Shown: positions 32,836 to 39,155 of the stretch, piece after piece | Layout of the letters: each line of letters starts with the position of its first letter | How positions within the stretch are numbered: the stretch's first letter is position 1 | NCBI RefSeq assembly: GCF_016463975.1 | Contig: NZ_JAEMNX010000022.1 | Location: 19,526-83,525, forward strand | Source: Marinomonas transparens | GTDB taxonomy: Bacteria > Pseudomonadota > Gammaproteobacteria > Pseudomonadales > Marinomonadaceae | DNA length: 64,000 nucleotides | Direction of reading: 5' to 3' | Program-made: the position numbers and the translations under genes | Notes under the pieces: generated by a model | Told to the model about the DNA's origin: nothing | What the model saw: the letters and a program-made list of their open reading frames with translations, nothing else | Database searches by the model: none

Positions 32836-33146
32836 TACTCCCAGTCCCCACAAAAAAATGGCTTAACCATCCACGCTCTAATAATCTTAATAGAACGCTC
32901 ATCCATAACTTGCATGGCTTTAATAAAATCAAACTCAAACATATCCGAGTTTCCAAACCACACAGCCGCATAGAAACTTAGTAGGGCTGATTCGCCTTCT
33001 GTATCCTCAGAAGAAAGCAAACGATTTATAGCCCCACCTAGCGTTCTTTGCTTACAAACACCCTCTTTAATGTCCCAATATTTCTCAAACTCAGGGCATA
33101 AAGAGAGCATCTTAAAAAATCGACTTTCGCTTTCAGGGTTAAACAT
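32835..33146 (-). CDS. Prophage protein of unknown function preceding Rep
   Basis: The start MFNPESESRF (33146) overlaps the end of the upstream frame and has GAGGG 9 nt before; the longer frame to 33233 lies within the upstream gene and is unlikely. The 103 residues carry FFKMLSLCPEFEKYWD, CKQRTLGGAINRLLSSED and FDFIKAMQVMDERSIKIIRAWM, a mainly helical protein. Its stop overlaps the Rep start, so the two are coupled. A role in replication control is inferred only from position. Confidence 0.55.
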   Translation of the reverse strand: MFNPESESRFFKMLSLCPEFEKYWDIKEGVCKQRTLGGAINRLLSSEDTEGESALLSFYAAVWFGNSDMFEFDFIKAMQVMDERSIKIIRAWMVKPFFCGDWE

Positions 33147-33345
33147 TCGGCATACCCTCATTGAACAGAGTAATTTCGTATTGGTTGAACGTGGTTTCAG
33201 TCGCAGTAGTGGTTCTGGCCTGAACAACTTCATGCGAAGGATTCATAGCGTGATAGGAACAGGCAAGCCGTTCCTCTAGTGGCTTAGGTGGGTATTGCAT
33301 CATCCAGCCTAAAAGCTGTTTTCGTTGCTCCTCTAAAGCTGCCAT
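33139..33345 (-). CDS. Small early prophage protein
   Basis: Sixty-eight residues (MAALEEQRKQLLGWMMQ...). AGGAG lies upstream of the ATG. Basic and aromatic, no recognised family. Overlaps both neighbours (8 bp downstream, 13 bp upstream). Confidence 0.45.
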   Translation of the reverse strand: MAALEEQRKQLLGWMMQYPPKPLEERLACSYHAMNPSHEVVQARTTTATETTFNQYEITLFNEGMPNV

Positions 33346-33566
33346 TCTTTACTCTCCTTTAACTTCGCTTCAGCATCAGCATTGGCCTTGAGTAAAAATT
33401 CATTTTGTATAAGCTGACTTCGCAAGCTTTCACGCTGTGCCATTAGCCAACCTTCACGCCAAAAGATAACTAGGAAGTCTTTGTAAGGGTCAGGACAACC
33501 ATAGAAAGAAACACCCTCGTGATAATCATTAGATCCGTTCTTTTTTATGTATTCAGGTGTAAGCAT
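33333..33566 (-). CDS. Small RMF/CrpP-fold-like prophage protein
   Basis: Seventy-seven residues. The segment YHEGVSFYGCPDPY followed by FWREGWLMAQ (about 15-44) resembles the ribosome-modulation-factor/CrpP pattern G-x-x-A/V-x-x-x-G-x-x-x-x-PY-x...W-x-x-GW-x-x-A that occurs in many small phage proteins. The rest is a charged helix. Whether it binds ribosomes or nucleic acid is unknown. Confidence 0.45.
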   Translation of the reverse strand: MLTPEYIKKNGSNDYHEGVSFYGCPDPYKDFLVIFWREGWLMAQRESLRSQLIQNEFLLKANADAEAKLKESKEWQL

Positions 33567-33575
33567 GAGTCCCCC

Positions 33576-33860
33576 CTACCTATTCCATGGTTTTGATTCA
33601 ACTAAACGGCGTGTTTCTTCGATCACGTTGACGAACAAATCACCTTTAGGGGAAAACTTGTGGCGCGCCATTTGTCGGTTATAAAGGGCGAGTTTGACCA
33701 CGTCTTCATCCATGCCCGTGCGCTCTGCCCATTCCTCCCTTGTGCAATACGGGGCAGACACTTCCACCACGACACCATCAGGAAAATGAACTTTCATTAA
33801 TTGAATAGGCTTTCTTTCTTTGATTTTTTGCTCTTTTTTATCTGGTTTTGTTGCCGCCAT
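33576..33860 (-). CDS. Small DNA-binding protein (Cro/excisionase-type candidate), first early gene
   Basis: ATG 33860 (MAATKPDKK) with AGGA 5 nt upstream gives 94 residues; longer starts run into the operators. Basic N-terminus, then YCTREEWAERTGMDEDVVKLALYNRQM (in parts, about 40-66) has the look of a winged helix-turn-helix (T-x-EE-WA-x-x-TGM). It is the first gene after the divergent switch opposite the repressor, so it is probably the Cro or excisionase of the element. Confidence 0.55.
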   Translation of the reverse strand: MAATKPDKKEQKIKERKPIQLMKVHFPDGVVVEVSAPYCTREEWAERTGMDEDVVKLALYNRQMARHKFSPKGDLFVNVIEETRRLVESKPWNR

Positions 33861-33890
33861 GTTCCTATACTCCATAGTTTTATGTTTTTG

Positions 33891-33907
33891 TTCTGAATAA
33901 TTCAGAA
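33891..33907. promoter_or_regulatory. Operator 1 of the prophage switch
   Basis: TTCTGAA-TAA-TTCAGAA, a perfect 7-3-7 inverted repeat between the repressor and the first early gene, inside the untranslated leader of the early transcript. Confidence 0.7.
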
Positions 33908-33924
33908 TATTCAACATTTGAATA
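33908..33924. promoter_or_regulatory. Operator 2 of the prophage switch
   Basis: TATTCAA-CAT-TTGAATA, a second perfect 7-3-7 inverted repeat directly adjoining operator 1. Its right half contains the candidate -35 (TTGAAT) of the repressor promoter, so repressor binding here would also control its own gene. Confidence 0.7.
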
Positions 33925-33945
33925 CCTACAAGTGAAAAGTATATT
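33918..33945 (+). promoter_or_regulatory. Candidate repressor (maintenance) promoter
   Basis: TTGAAT (33918-33923), 16 nt, TATATT (33940-33945), 65 bp before the repressor ATG at 34010. The -35 overlaps operator 2. Confidence 0.5.
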
Positions 33946-33964
33946 TTGTGTCTTCTTTTGTCAA
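33936..33964 (-). promoter_or_regulatory. Candidate early (lytic) promoter
   Basis: On the minus strand TTGACA (33964-33959) is a consensus -35; TATACT (33943-33938, 15-nt spacer) or TACTTT (33941-33936, 17-nt spacer) can be the -10. Both operators lie just downstream, over the transcription start. The -10 overlaps that of the opposed repressor promoter. Confidence 0.55.
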
Positions 33965-34009
33965 CACAATATTTATTCATTTGTAGACTTTTATTTAAAG
34001 GGTATAAAT

Positions 34010-34675
34010 ATGGAACTCAATGCAATAGAAATCGTAGATAGACTCATTACTGCCTTTAGCGCAAAAAATGCAGCAGATTTAGCAAAAAAAATAGACTCAA
34101 CGTCAGCAATAATTTCAGCATGGAAAAAACGAAACACCATCCCCTACAAAGAGGTTTACGAGACATCAAGAACAACAGGCTATTCAATGGATTGGATATT
34201 GACAGGACAAGGCATGAAGCAAACAGACAAGATTCAAGTCATCCCAGAGGACAACGATTACTGCCATATTTCCCAATACAGCATCGAAGCCAGCGCAGGA
34301 CAAGGCGCACTTGTGGAAGCGGAAAACATAGACCAGCATTTGGCCTTTAAAGAATCATGGTTAAGAAAATCAGGCATCAACCCCGCGAACCTAATCGCCA
34401 TTTATGCCCGTGGGGATTCCATGGAACCCACCATTTTTTCGGGTGACTCGTTAGTGATCGACAAGACCAAAGACACAGTCACCAGTGACGGCGGCGTGTA
34501 TGTCATCAACTACGATGGGGAGTTATTCGTTAAGCGAGTGCAAAAACAGCTAGACGGCTTGGTTGCCATCACCTCGGACAACAAGAACTACCAACCCATG
34601 ACCATACCTATTGAAGGCTTAACCAAACTTAAAATAATTGGTCGTGTTGTATGGTCAGGCCATCCAATGATTTAG
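34010..34675 (+). CDS. LexA/CI-like phage repressor with S24 peptidase domain
   Basis: The ATG at 34010 (MELNAIEIVDRL) gives 221 residues; the frame upstream overlaps the operators. N-terminal helix-turn-helix of the CI-repressor type: NAADLAKKIDSTSAIISAWKKRNTIP (in parts, 21-48). The S24 domain has a possible self-cleavage site Ala96-Gly97 in EASAGQGAL, catalytic Ser137 in ARGDSMEPTIF and Lys175 in GELFVKRVQK. Such repressors cut themselves on activated RecA, linking prophage induction to DNA damage. It faces the early genes across a 150-bp operator region. Confidence 0.92.
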   Translation: MELNAIEIVDRLITAFSAKNAADLAKKIDSTSAIISAWKKRNTIPYKEVYETSRTTGYSMDWILTGQGMKQTDKIQVIPEDNDYCHISQYSIEASAGQGALVEAENIDQHLAFKESWLRKSGINPANLIAIYARGDSMEPTIFSGDSLVIDKTKDTVTSDGGVYVINYDGELFVKRVQKQLDGLVAITSDNKNYQPMTIPIEGLTKLKIIGRVVWSGHPMI

Positions 34676-34692
34676 GAAAGGAGCATAAGGGA

Positions 34693-35409
34693 ATGACAGA
34701 TAAAACAAAAAAAGACGGCCTTGGTTGGGCTATGTGGTGTGGTATCACGGCTTCAGGACTGTACGCTGTTGGCGCTATTTCCATCTTAATTATGAATGTA
34801 TTTTACAACCCACCTTCACCTTCACCTTCAATGAGATTAAACGAAATAGGAGACTATCTGGCTGGAGCCTTTAGTCCATTAGCTTTTTTATGGCTGGTAA
34901 TTGGTTATTTGATGCAAAACTCTGAGTTAAAGCTAAATCGAATCAGTATAGAAAGACAAGCCAATGAGCTGGAATCAACAACAAAAATACAATTAAAAAG
35001 GGAAAGAAAATTTTTTGATTCTAATCAGCCCATAATAGAAATAAAGCTTTTTAAAGTATCAATAGATGAAAGTAATATTTCAATATTTTTTTCAAACCTA
35101 GGTAGCCGAGCCACTAACGCAACTTTTTCAAGTCAATTTATGAACGACAATATATTAGAAAAAATTGATATTGACAAAGGGTCAAACAGCCTAGACCTAT
35201 TTTATTATGATTTTAGAAATAGAATTGAGGCTCTAAATTTATTAGAAAATGATAAAAAAGAACTAGATAAGATAACCATTGATTATGTAGATAGCAGTAA
35301 CTTACAACAACGCTCACAGCTAACAATATATATTATTAAGCTCCCTACTCTTGAATATAAATTCGAGATAAAAATACAACAATATTTTGATGGAGAATTA
35401 TTAGATTAA
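34693..35409 (+). CDS. Membrane protein of unknown function, lysogenic-strand cargo
   Basis: ATG 34693 (MTDKTKKDG) has GGAG upstream and gives 238 residues; the frame opens earlier inside the repressor gene. Two membrane segments (WAMWCGITASGLYAVGAISILIM and GAFSPLAFLWLVIGYLM) are followed by a coiled region (NRISIERQANELEST) and an AT-rich beta-type C-terminal domain. Its stop shares bases with the integrase ATG, so it is expressed with repressor and integrase in the lysogen. Homologues with the GDxxAGxxxPLAFLWL pattern are common hypothetical proteins near mobile elements. Function unknown; superinfection or defence is a guess. Confidence 0.55.
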   Translation: MTDKTKKDGLGWAMWCGITASGLYAVGAISILIMNVFYNPPSPSPSMRLNEIGDYLAGAFSPLAFLWLVIGYLMQNSELKLNRISIERQANELESTTKIQLKRERKFFDSNQPIIEIKLFKVSIDESNISIFFSNLGSRATNATFSSQFMNDNILEKIDIDKGSNSLDLFYYDFRNRIEALNLLENDKKELDKITIDYVDSSNLQQRSQLTIYIIKLPTLEYKFEIKIQQYFDGELLD

Positions 35410-36413
35410 TGACCATTAAAAAAGTATCTACAGGTTACGAAGTTCGTTTTCGCGTCAATGGTCGCGGTAGTCGTGAGCACAAGCGAATTTTTCCAACGAA
35501 GGCCGAGTGTGAGCGGTTCCAGCGTTACACCATTGCCCAGTTTGAAACCCAAGCCGACGAAAAACCTTGGTTAGAAAAGCCCAAGGATATGCGCCGCCTG
35601 TCCGAATTGGTGGAGCTTTGGGACGACACACACGGCCACTTCTTACGGGATGGCAAACGCCGTAAAAGTAAACTCTTGATGATTGCAGATCAACTCGGTA
35701 ATCCTGCTGGATCAAGCCTTACCCAATTGGAGTATACCCGCTGGCGAACCCAACGATCCAGAGAAGGCAAAAGCCCCAAGACGTTAAATAATGACCTTGG
35801 TTATCTGTCATCCATGTTTAATACGCTGGTCAAAGCCAAGGAGATCCACTACCCCAATCCACTGGCCGACATAGACAACATACGAGTACCAGAAAGGGAA
35901 CTGTCCTACCTCACGCCAGACCAGATAACCGAACTACTGGACGAAACCAAACGAGGCGACAACAAACACGTCTACCTGATAACGAAAATATCACTCTCCA
36001 CGGGCGCACGTTGGGGCGAGGCCGAAGGGCTGACAGTACAAAGGGTAAGGAACAACCAAGTCAGTTTTACCGACACCAAAAGCGGCAAAAATAGAAGCGT
36101 ACCGATAACGCCGGAACTGTTCGACGAAATCCACGAACACGCGAAATTAACCAAGGGGAATAACATCTTTACCGGGTCAATCACCAGCTTTCGACGCGCC
36201 CTAAAAAGAACGACAATTGAACTACCAAAAGGCCAAGCCGCCCACGTACTACGGCACACCTTCGCCAGTCATTTCATGATGAACGGCGGTAATATATTGA
36301 CCTTACAAAAGGTACTCGGCCATAGTGACATAAAAATGACCATGCGATACTCGCACCTATCGCCCGACTTCCTAGAAGAAGCCACACGACTAAACCCACT
36401 TTCAAAAATTTAA
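35409..36413 (+). CDS. int: Tyrosine recombinase integrase
   Basis: A 334-residue tyrosine integrase. An N-terminal arm-binding-type domain (STGYEVRFRVNGRGSREHKRIF, in parts) precedes the core-binding domain, then the catalytic domain with Arg in STGARWGEAEGL (about residue 201), HVLRHTFASHFM (H-x-x-R, about 279-290), LGHSDIKMTMRYSHL (about 303-317, catalytic Tyr). It should join the 26-bp core of attP to the ssrA attB. It overlaps the upstream membrane-protein gene by one base. A 57/70-identical N-terminal fragment of a second integrase lies 1.25 kb downstream, outside attR. Confidence 0.95.
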   Translation: MTIKKVSTGYEVRFRVNGRGSREHKRIFPTKAECERFQRYTIAQFETQADEKPWLEKPKDMRRLSELVELWDDTHGHFLRDGKRRKSKLLMIADQLGNPAGSSLTQLEYTRWRTQRSREGKSPKTLNNDLGYLSSMFNTLVKAKEIHYPNPLADIDNIRVPERELSYLTPDQITELLDETKRGDNKHVYLITKISLSTGARWGEAEGLTVQRVRNNQVSFTDTKSGKNRSVPITPELFDEIHEHAKLTKGNNIFTGSITSFRRALKRTTIELPKGQAAHVLRHTFASHFMMNGGNILTLQKVLGHSDIKMTMRYSHLSPDFLEEATRLNPLSKI

Positions 36414-36422
36414 GGAAAAGCA

Positions 36423-37328
36423 ATGGAAGAGAATGGAACTTTTACCGCGCTACTAACAATTAACCTTGGTGTATTAGGACTCATAATAACCTACCTGATT
36501 GCCACAGAGTTCTTTTTTAGTGAAAAGAAGACTGAAACAAAAATAAAGATAAAATCTTTGTTAAATGAAATTAAGCCTACCTACAAAACCAATGAATATT
36601 TAAATATCGAAAAGGTAAGGGATAGTTTTTCTAAAATAGAGGGCGCATTACAATGCATTTTTTTGATAAAAAATAAAGGTAAATATAAAGCTGAAGAACT
36701 AACTCCACATATAGACTTAATAAAATCTAATTATTTCAATGCATATGCAGATTCAACAAGTATCTTGGCAGGATCATCATTCATAAAAAGCGAAAGAATA
36801 AATAACAAAGACACATCAAATTTAAGAAAGGAACTACTTGAATACAAATATATTTTTGAAGAAATAATTCATTACGACTCAAGGTTAGACCCTCACACTG
36901 GAAAAACAATATCTGAATCTATATCTGAATTTTTAGATGAAAAAAATTTAAGAATATTAACATTGCTTAAAACAGCATTGACAAACTCAGTAAACTCTAC
37001 ACCTAAAAAACTAGAAGCAATTAATAGAGTAATTCAATATACAAACGAAATTGATTCAATAATTGATCATCATAACAACAGCTACATTTTTAAAGAGAAA
37101 CTGATTAGACAGCTTTTCTTAATTTCCATATCCGGCATTATTCTTCCTTCATTTTTTATTAGCCTATTACCCTATGAAACATATATAACAGGACTTACTT
37201 ACGATTTATCAATTACTGCATCTAATATATTGCTAATATTTACTTTTATTCCCTACTCAATCATTAGTAGCGACATTTATAGAAAATTTAAAAATGAACG
37301 ACACACAACCGACACACCGAGCACTTAA
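36423..37328 (+). CDS. AT-rich membrane protein of unknown function, prophage right end
   Basis: A 301-residue protein. One N-terminal membrane helix (about 8-31, LLTINLGVLGLIITYLIATEF), a large hydrophilic helical part (about 32-225) with many Lys/Asn, and two C-terminal helices (about 229-251 and 260-285). GGAAAAGC precedes the ATG, 9 bp after int. Codon and base use are clearly AT-richer than the structural genes, so it was probably acquired separately. The 3' end contains the right candidate arm site (CGACACAC pair). Function unknown; position and composition fit a moron or defence gene. Confidence 0.5.
   Translation: MEENGTFTALLTINLGVLGLIITYLIATEFFFSEKKTETKIKIKSLLNEIKPTYKTNEYLNIEKVRDSFSKIEGALQCIFLIKNKGKYKAEELTPHIDLIKSNYFNAYADSTSILAGSSFIKSERINNKDTSNLRKELLEYKYIFEEIIHYDSRLDPHTGKTISESISEFLDEKNLRILTLLKTALTNSVNSTPKKLEAINRVIQYTNEIDSIIDHHNNSYIFKEKLIRQLFLISISGIILPSFFISLLPYETYITGLTYDLSITASNILLIFTFIPYSIISSDIYRKFKNERHTTDTPST
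37299..37319 (+). repeat. Right candidate integrase arm-type site pair
   Basis: CGACACAC at 37299-37306 and 37310-37317, matching the left block at 24129-24149 with one mismatch, 94 bp inside attR. It lies in the last codons of the preceding gene. Confidence 0.55.
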
Positions 37329-37341
37329 AAACAGCCCAAAA

Positions 37342-37361
37342 TACTGTATAAACATACAGCA
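37342..37361. promoter_or_regulatory. Orphan LexA-type box near attR
   Basis: TACTGTATAAACATACAGCA fits CTG-N10-CAG of the LexA box perfectly, with the usual alternating T/A interior. No open frame starts near it on either side within the element. Confidence 0.55.
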
Positions 37362-37370
37362 AATACAGCC

Positions 37371-37382
37371 TTTAAAATCAAT
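37371..37382. repeat. Right copy of the 12-bp inverted repeat flanking the prophage ends
   Basis: TTTAAAATCAAT, exact reverse complement of 24091-24102, 30 bp inside attR. Confidence 0.5.
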
Positions 37383-37412
37383 AACTTACTGATTTTTAAG
37401 GTGTTTTATACT

Positions 37413-37438
37413 GGGTTCGATCCCCCCCGCCTCCACCA
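37413..37438 (+). repeat. attR core of the prophage
   Basis: Second perfect 26-bp copy of the ssrA 3' end. The match begins after CT and ends before AT, so the repeat is exactly 26 bp. It is a remnant without tmRNA upstream sequence. Confidence 0.95.
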
Positions 37439-37446
37439 ATTTTAAA

Positions 37447-37472
37447 GAACCACCTTAGGGTGGTTTTTTATT
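37447..37472 (+). terminator. Probable original ssrA terminator, now outside attR
   Basis: AACCACC-TTAG-GGTGGTT followed by TTTTA just after attR. Before integration this hairpin would have lain directly after ssrA, the expected place for its terminator. Confidence 0.75.
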
Positions 37473-37660
37473 GCCTATAGCCCGTGATTACTGGACTCCA
37501 GTCAAAAAAAACCTTTCTAGCACAACACCTCAGACCTTACAAAAACAGTCAAATGACACACTTTTGACCACCACAACGACCACTCCCAAAGAACCTGACT
37601 TGATTTATTCAAGATAAAAAAACATGGTAATCAGCAACCTGCGATCAACTACAATGGAAG

Positions 37661-37873
37661 TTGTTCGTTAAAAAAGTATCTACAAGCTACGAAGCCCACT
37701 TTCGTGTGAATGGTCGCGGTAATCGTGAGCATAAGCGTGTCTTTTCTACGAAGGCTGAGTGTGAACGATTCCAGCGTTATACCATTACCCAGTTTGAAAC
37801 CCAAGCTGATGTAAAGCTATGGTTAGAAAAGCCCAAGGATATGCGCCGCTTATTTGAACTGGTGGCGCTGTGA
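37661..37873 (+). pseudogene. N-terminal fragment of a second integrase (remnant of an older element)
   Basis: A 70-codon frame without a proper start codon matches the N-terminus of the resident integrase at 57 of 70 positions (shared KKVST, FRVNGRG, TKAECERFQRYTI, QFETQAD, WLEKPKDMRRL). Similarity stops abruptly at 37870 where a TGA follows. It lies 226 bp beyond attR in the same orientation. The rest of the older element is gone. The 37473-37660 stretch shows nothing recognisable, and 37874-38158 holds only the promoter region of the next gene. Confidence 0.85.
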
Positions 37874-38158
37874 GCAACTCTCATAACCATTTTTTATGCT
37901 ACAGCAGACACCGAGAAGAAAAATACCTATGCAATAAATAAAAGCTCTGCATTACCAGCGAAATACGGGATACATTTATTCCCTCTATACTTCCTTTTCG
38001 TCTTAACTGCTCTTTTTTTATACTAAAAAATTATTACCCTTTCCTCTTTTTCCAGCGTATCTATCTATACTGGATATATGCCACATGTTTTGGGCGTGGC
38101 TGTATCAGGACATTTTTCCCAATTTATTGTGCTTCGATTTTGAAGCAAGGAGGAATAC

Positions 38159-38770
38159 ATGATCAATCACGTTTGGGGTCTTATTCATCATCCGGATCGA
38201 GAGTGGCGCGCGATCAACGAAGAACACGAATCCGTCAGCCATTTGTTCTTGCACCATGTACTTTGGATGGCCTTGATTCCCGTCGTCAGTACCTTTATTG
38301 GCACCACCCAATTTGGCTGGACCTTTGGCGGTGAGGAAGCCATTAAAGTGTCCATGATGGATGGCCTAGGATTAGGCGTGCTCTTCTATGCATTAATCCT
38401 TGTCGCCGTTGCCCTTGTTGGTAGCTTAATTCACTGGATGGCACGTAACCATCCAAATCGCCCTCCTCGTCAGGAGTGTATTGTGTTTGCAGGTTATATT
38501 GCGACGCCAATGTTTTTATGCGGTTTATTCGCTATTTATCCCATTATTTGGCTGTGTTTATTGGCTTGCGTTATTGGCGTCTGCTACACAGGGTACCTAC
38601 TCTATAGAGGAACACCAAGCTTCTTAGGCATCAGCCATAAACAGGGCTTTATTCTCTCTAGTACCACATTAGGAATTGGCGTTTTAGTATTGGAGGCATT
38701 ACTCGCGGCCGTCGTGTTACTTTGGAGCCTAGGGTCTGAACACAGTATTGTATGGAGTTTTTTCCAATAA
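38159..38770 (+). CDS. Yip1/DUF1282 family inner-membrane protein
   Basis: A 203-residue protein with a strong AGGAGG-type binding site before the ATG. The family start VWGLIHHPDREWRAI (residues 4-18) is followed by five membrane segments, with HMARNHPNRPP-like loop (about 96-105) and ECIVFAGYIATPMFL. Members are conserved in marine gammaproteobacteria; no function is established. It is the first intact chromosomal gene beyond the prophage. Confidence 0.85.
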   Translation: MINHVWGLIHHPDREWRAINEEHESVSHLFLHHVLWMALIPVVSTFIGTTQFGWTFGGEEAIKVSMMDGLGLGVLFYALILVAVALVGSLIHWMARNHPNRPPRQECIVFAGYIATPMFLCGLFAIYPIIWLCLLACVIGVCYTGYLLYRGTPSFLGISHKQGFILSSTTLGIGVLVLEALLAAVVLLWSLGSEHSIVWSFFQ

Positions 38771-39155
38771 TCTCCTGACCTACCCTATCAATCTCCCTGA
38801 ACCTCACCCGCTAGGCTAAACCAAGCTTGGCGGGTTCTCTTCCTTCAAACAGGCTTAGATCGCTCCTCATTAGTAACACTCATTTTTTCAAATTAGGCAT
38901 GAACTTTTTTGATCTTTTGTTTTCTGATTTTTTGCTATCCTTAAAGCTAATATTTACTATTTTTTTCGCTTCTGCTTTATTTAGGCTATTGATTAAATTG
39001 GTAAAAGGCTATGCTTACTAATAATCCCCCTTGTTAGTAAGCATAGCCTTAAAACAGAGACCAAGATGACTCAATCTAAGACAGTTTATTAGGATGACCA
39101 TGCCCGTATATCAGACCCATATTGCATACTCATTGACTAGAGAGGAGTTGGCTTC
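38771..39155. other. Intergenic region before the Mrp operon
   Basis: About 385 bp. It holds a short hydrophobic frame at 38827-39021 without a binding site, which I do not call, and a 17-bp perfect hairpin at 39005-39050. The leader before mrpA carries AGAGGAG. No other gene is seen. Confidence 0.6.
39005..39050. repeat. 17-bp perfect inverted repeat upstream of the Mrp operon
   Basis: AAGGCTATGCTTACTAA (39005-39021) and its exact complement (39034-39050) enclose a 12-nt loop with CCCCC. No T-run follows on the plus strand, so it is not a standard terminator. Confidence 0.75.

Larger units (their letters stand above)
24083..37438. mobile_element. Corticovirus-like (PM2-type) tailless prophage integrated in ssrA, 13,356 bp
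   Basis: The element lies between two 26-bp direct repeats and has its integrase near the right end. The minus strand from 33860 down to 24180 is almost gap-free coding with many ATGA/TAATG overlaps: regulator, small early genes, two-tyrosine HUH replication protein, packaging ATPase, then after a terminator and promoter, a PM2 P2-like capsid protein, small membrane proteins, stalk and spike proteins and a peptidoglycan hydrolase. No tail, portal or large terminase genes exist. The plus strand holds repressor, integrase and two membrane proteins. This set is that of PM2-related prophages known in aquatic bacteria. All core modules look intact, so it may be inducible. Confidence 0.85.

Noticed and set aside
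24083..37412. Filamentous (Inovirus-type) prophage
   Set aside because: The ATPase lacks the long Zot form and membrane anchor, there is no pIII/pVIII-like coat set, and a 275-residue beta-rich capsid protein plus wall hydrolase fit a PM2-type virus.
24083..37412. Tailed-phage remnant (because of the collar domain)
   Set aside because: No terminase large subunit, portal, tape measure, sheath or baseplate genes; the collar protein is the only tail-type element.
38827..39021. 64-codon hydrophobic frame before the Mrp operon
   Set aside because: No binding site; its last codons are half of the 17-bp hairpin; probably chance AT-rich hydrophobicity.
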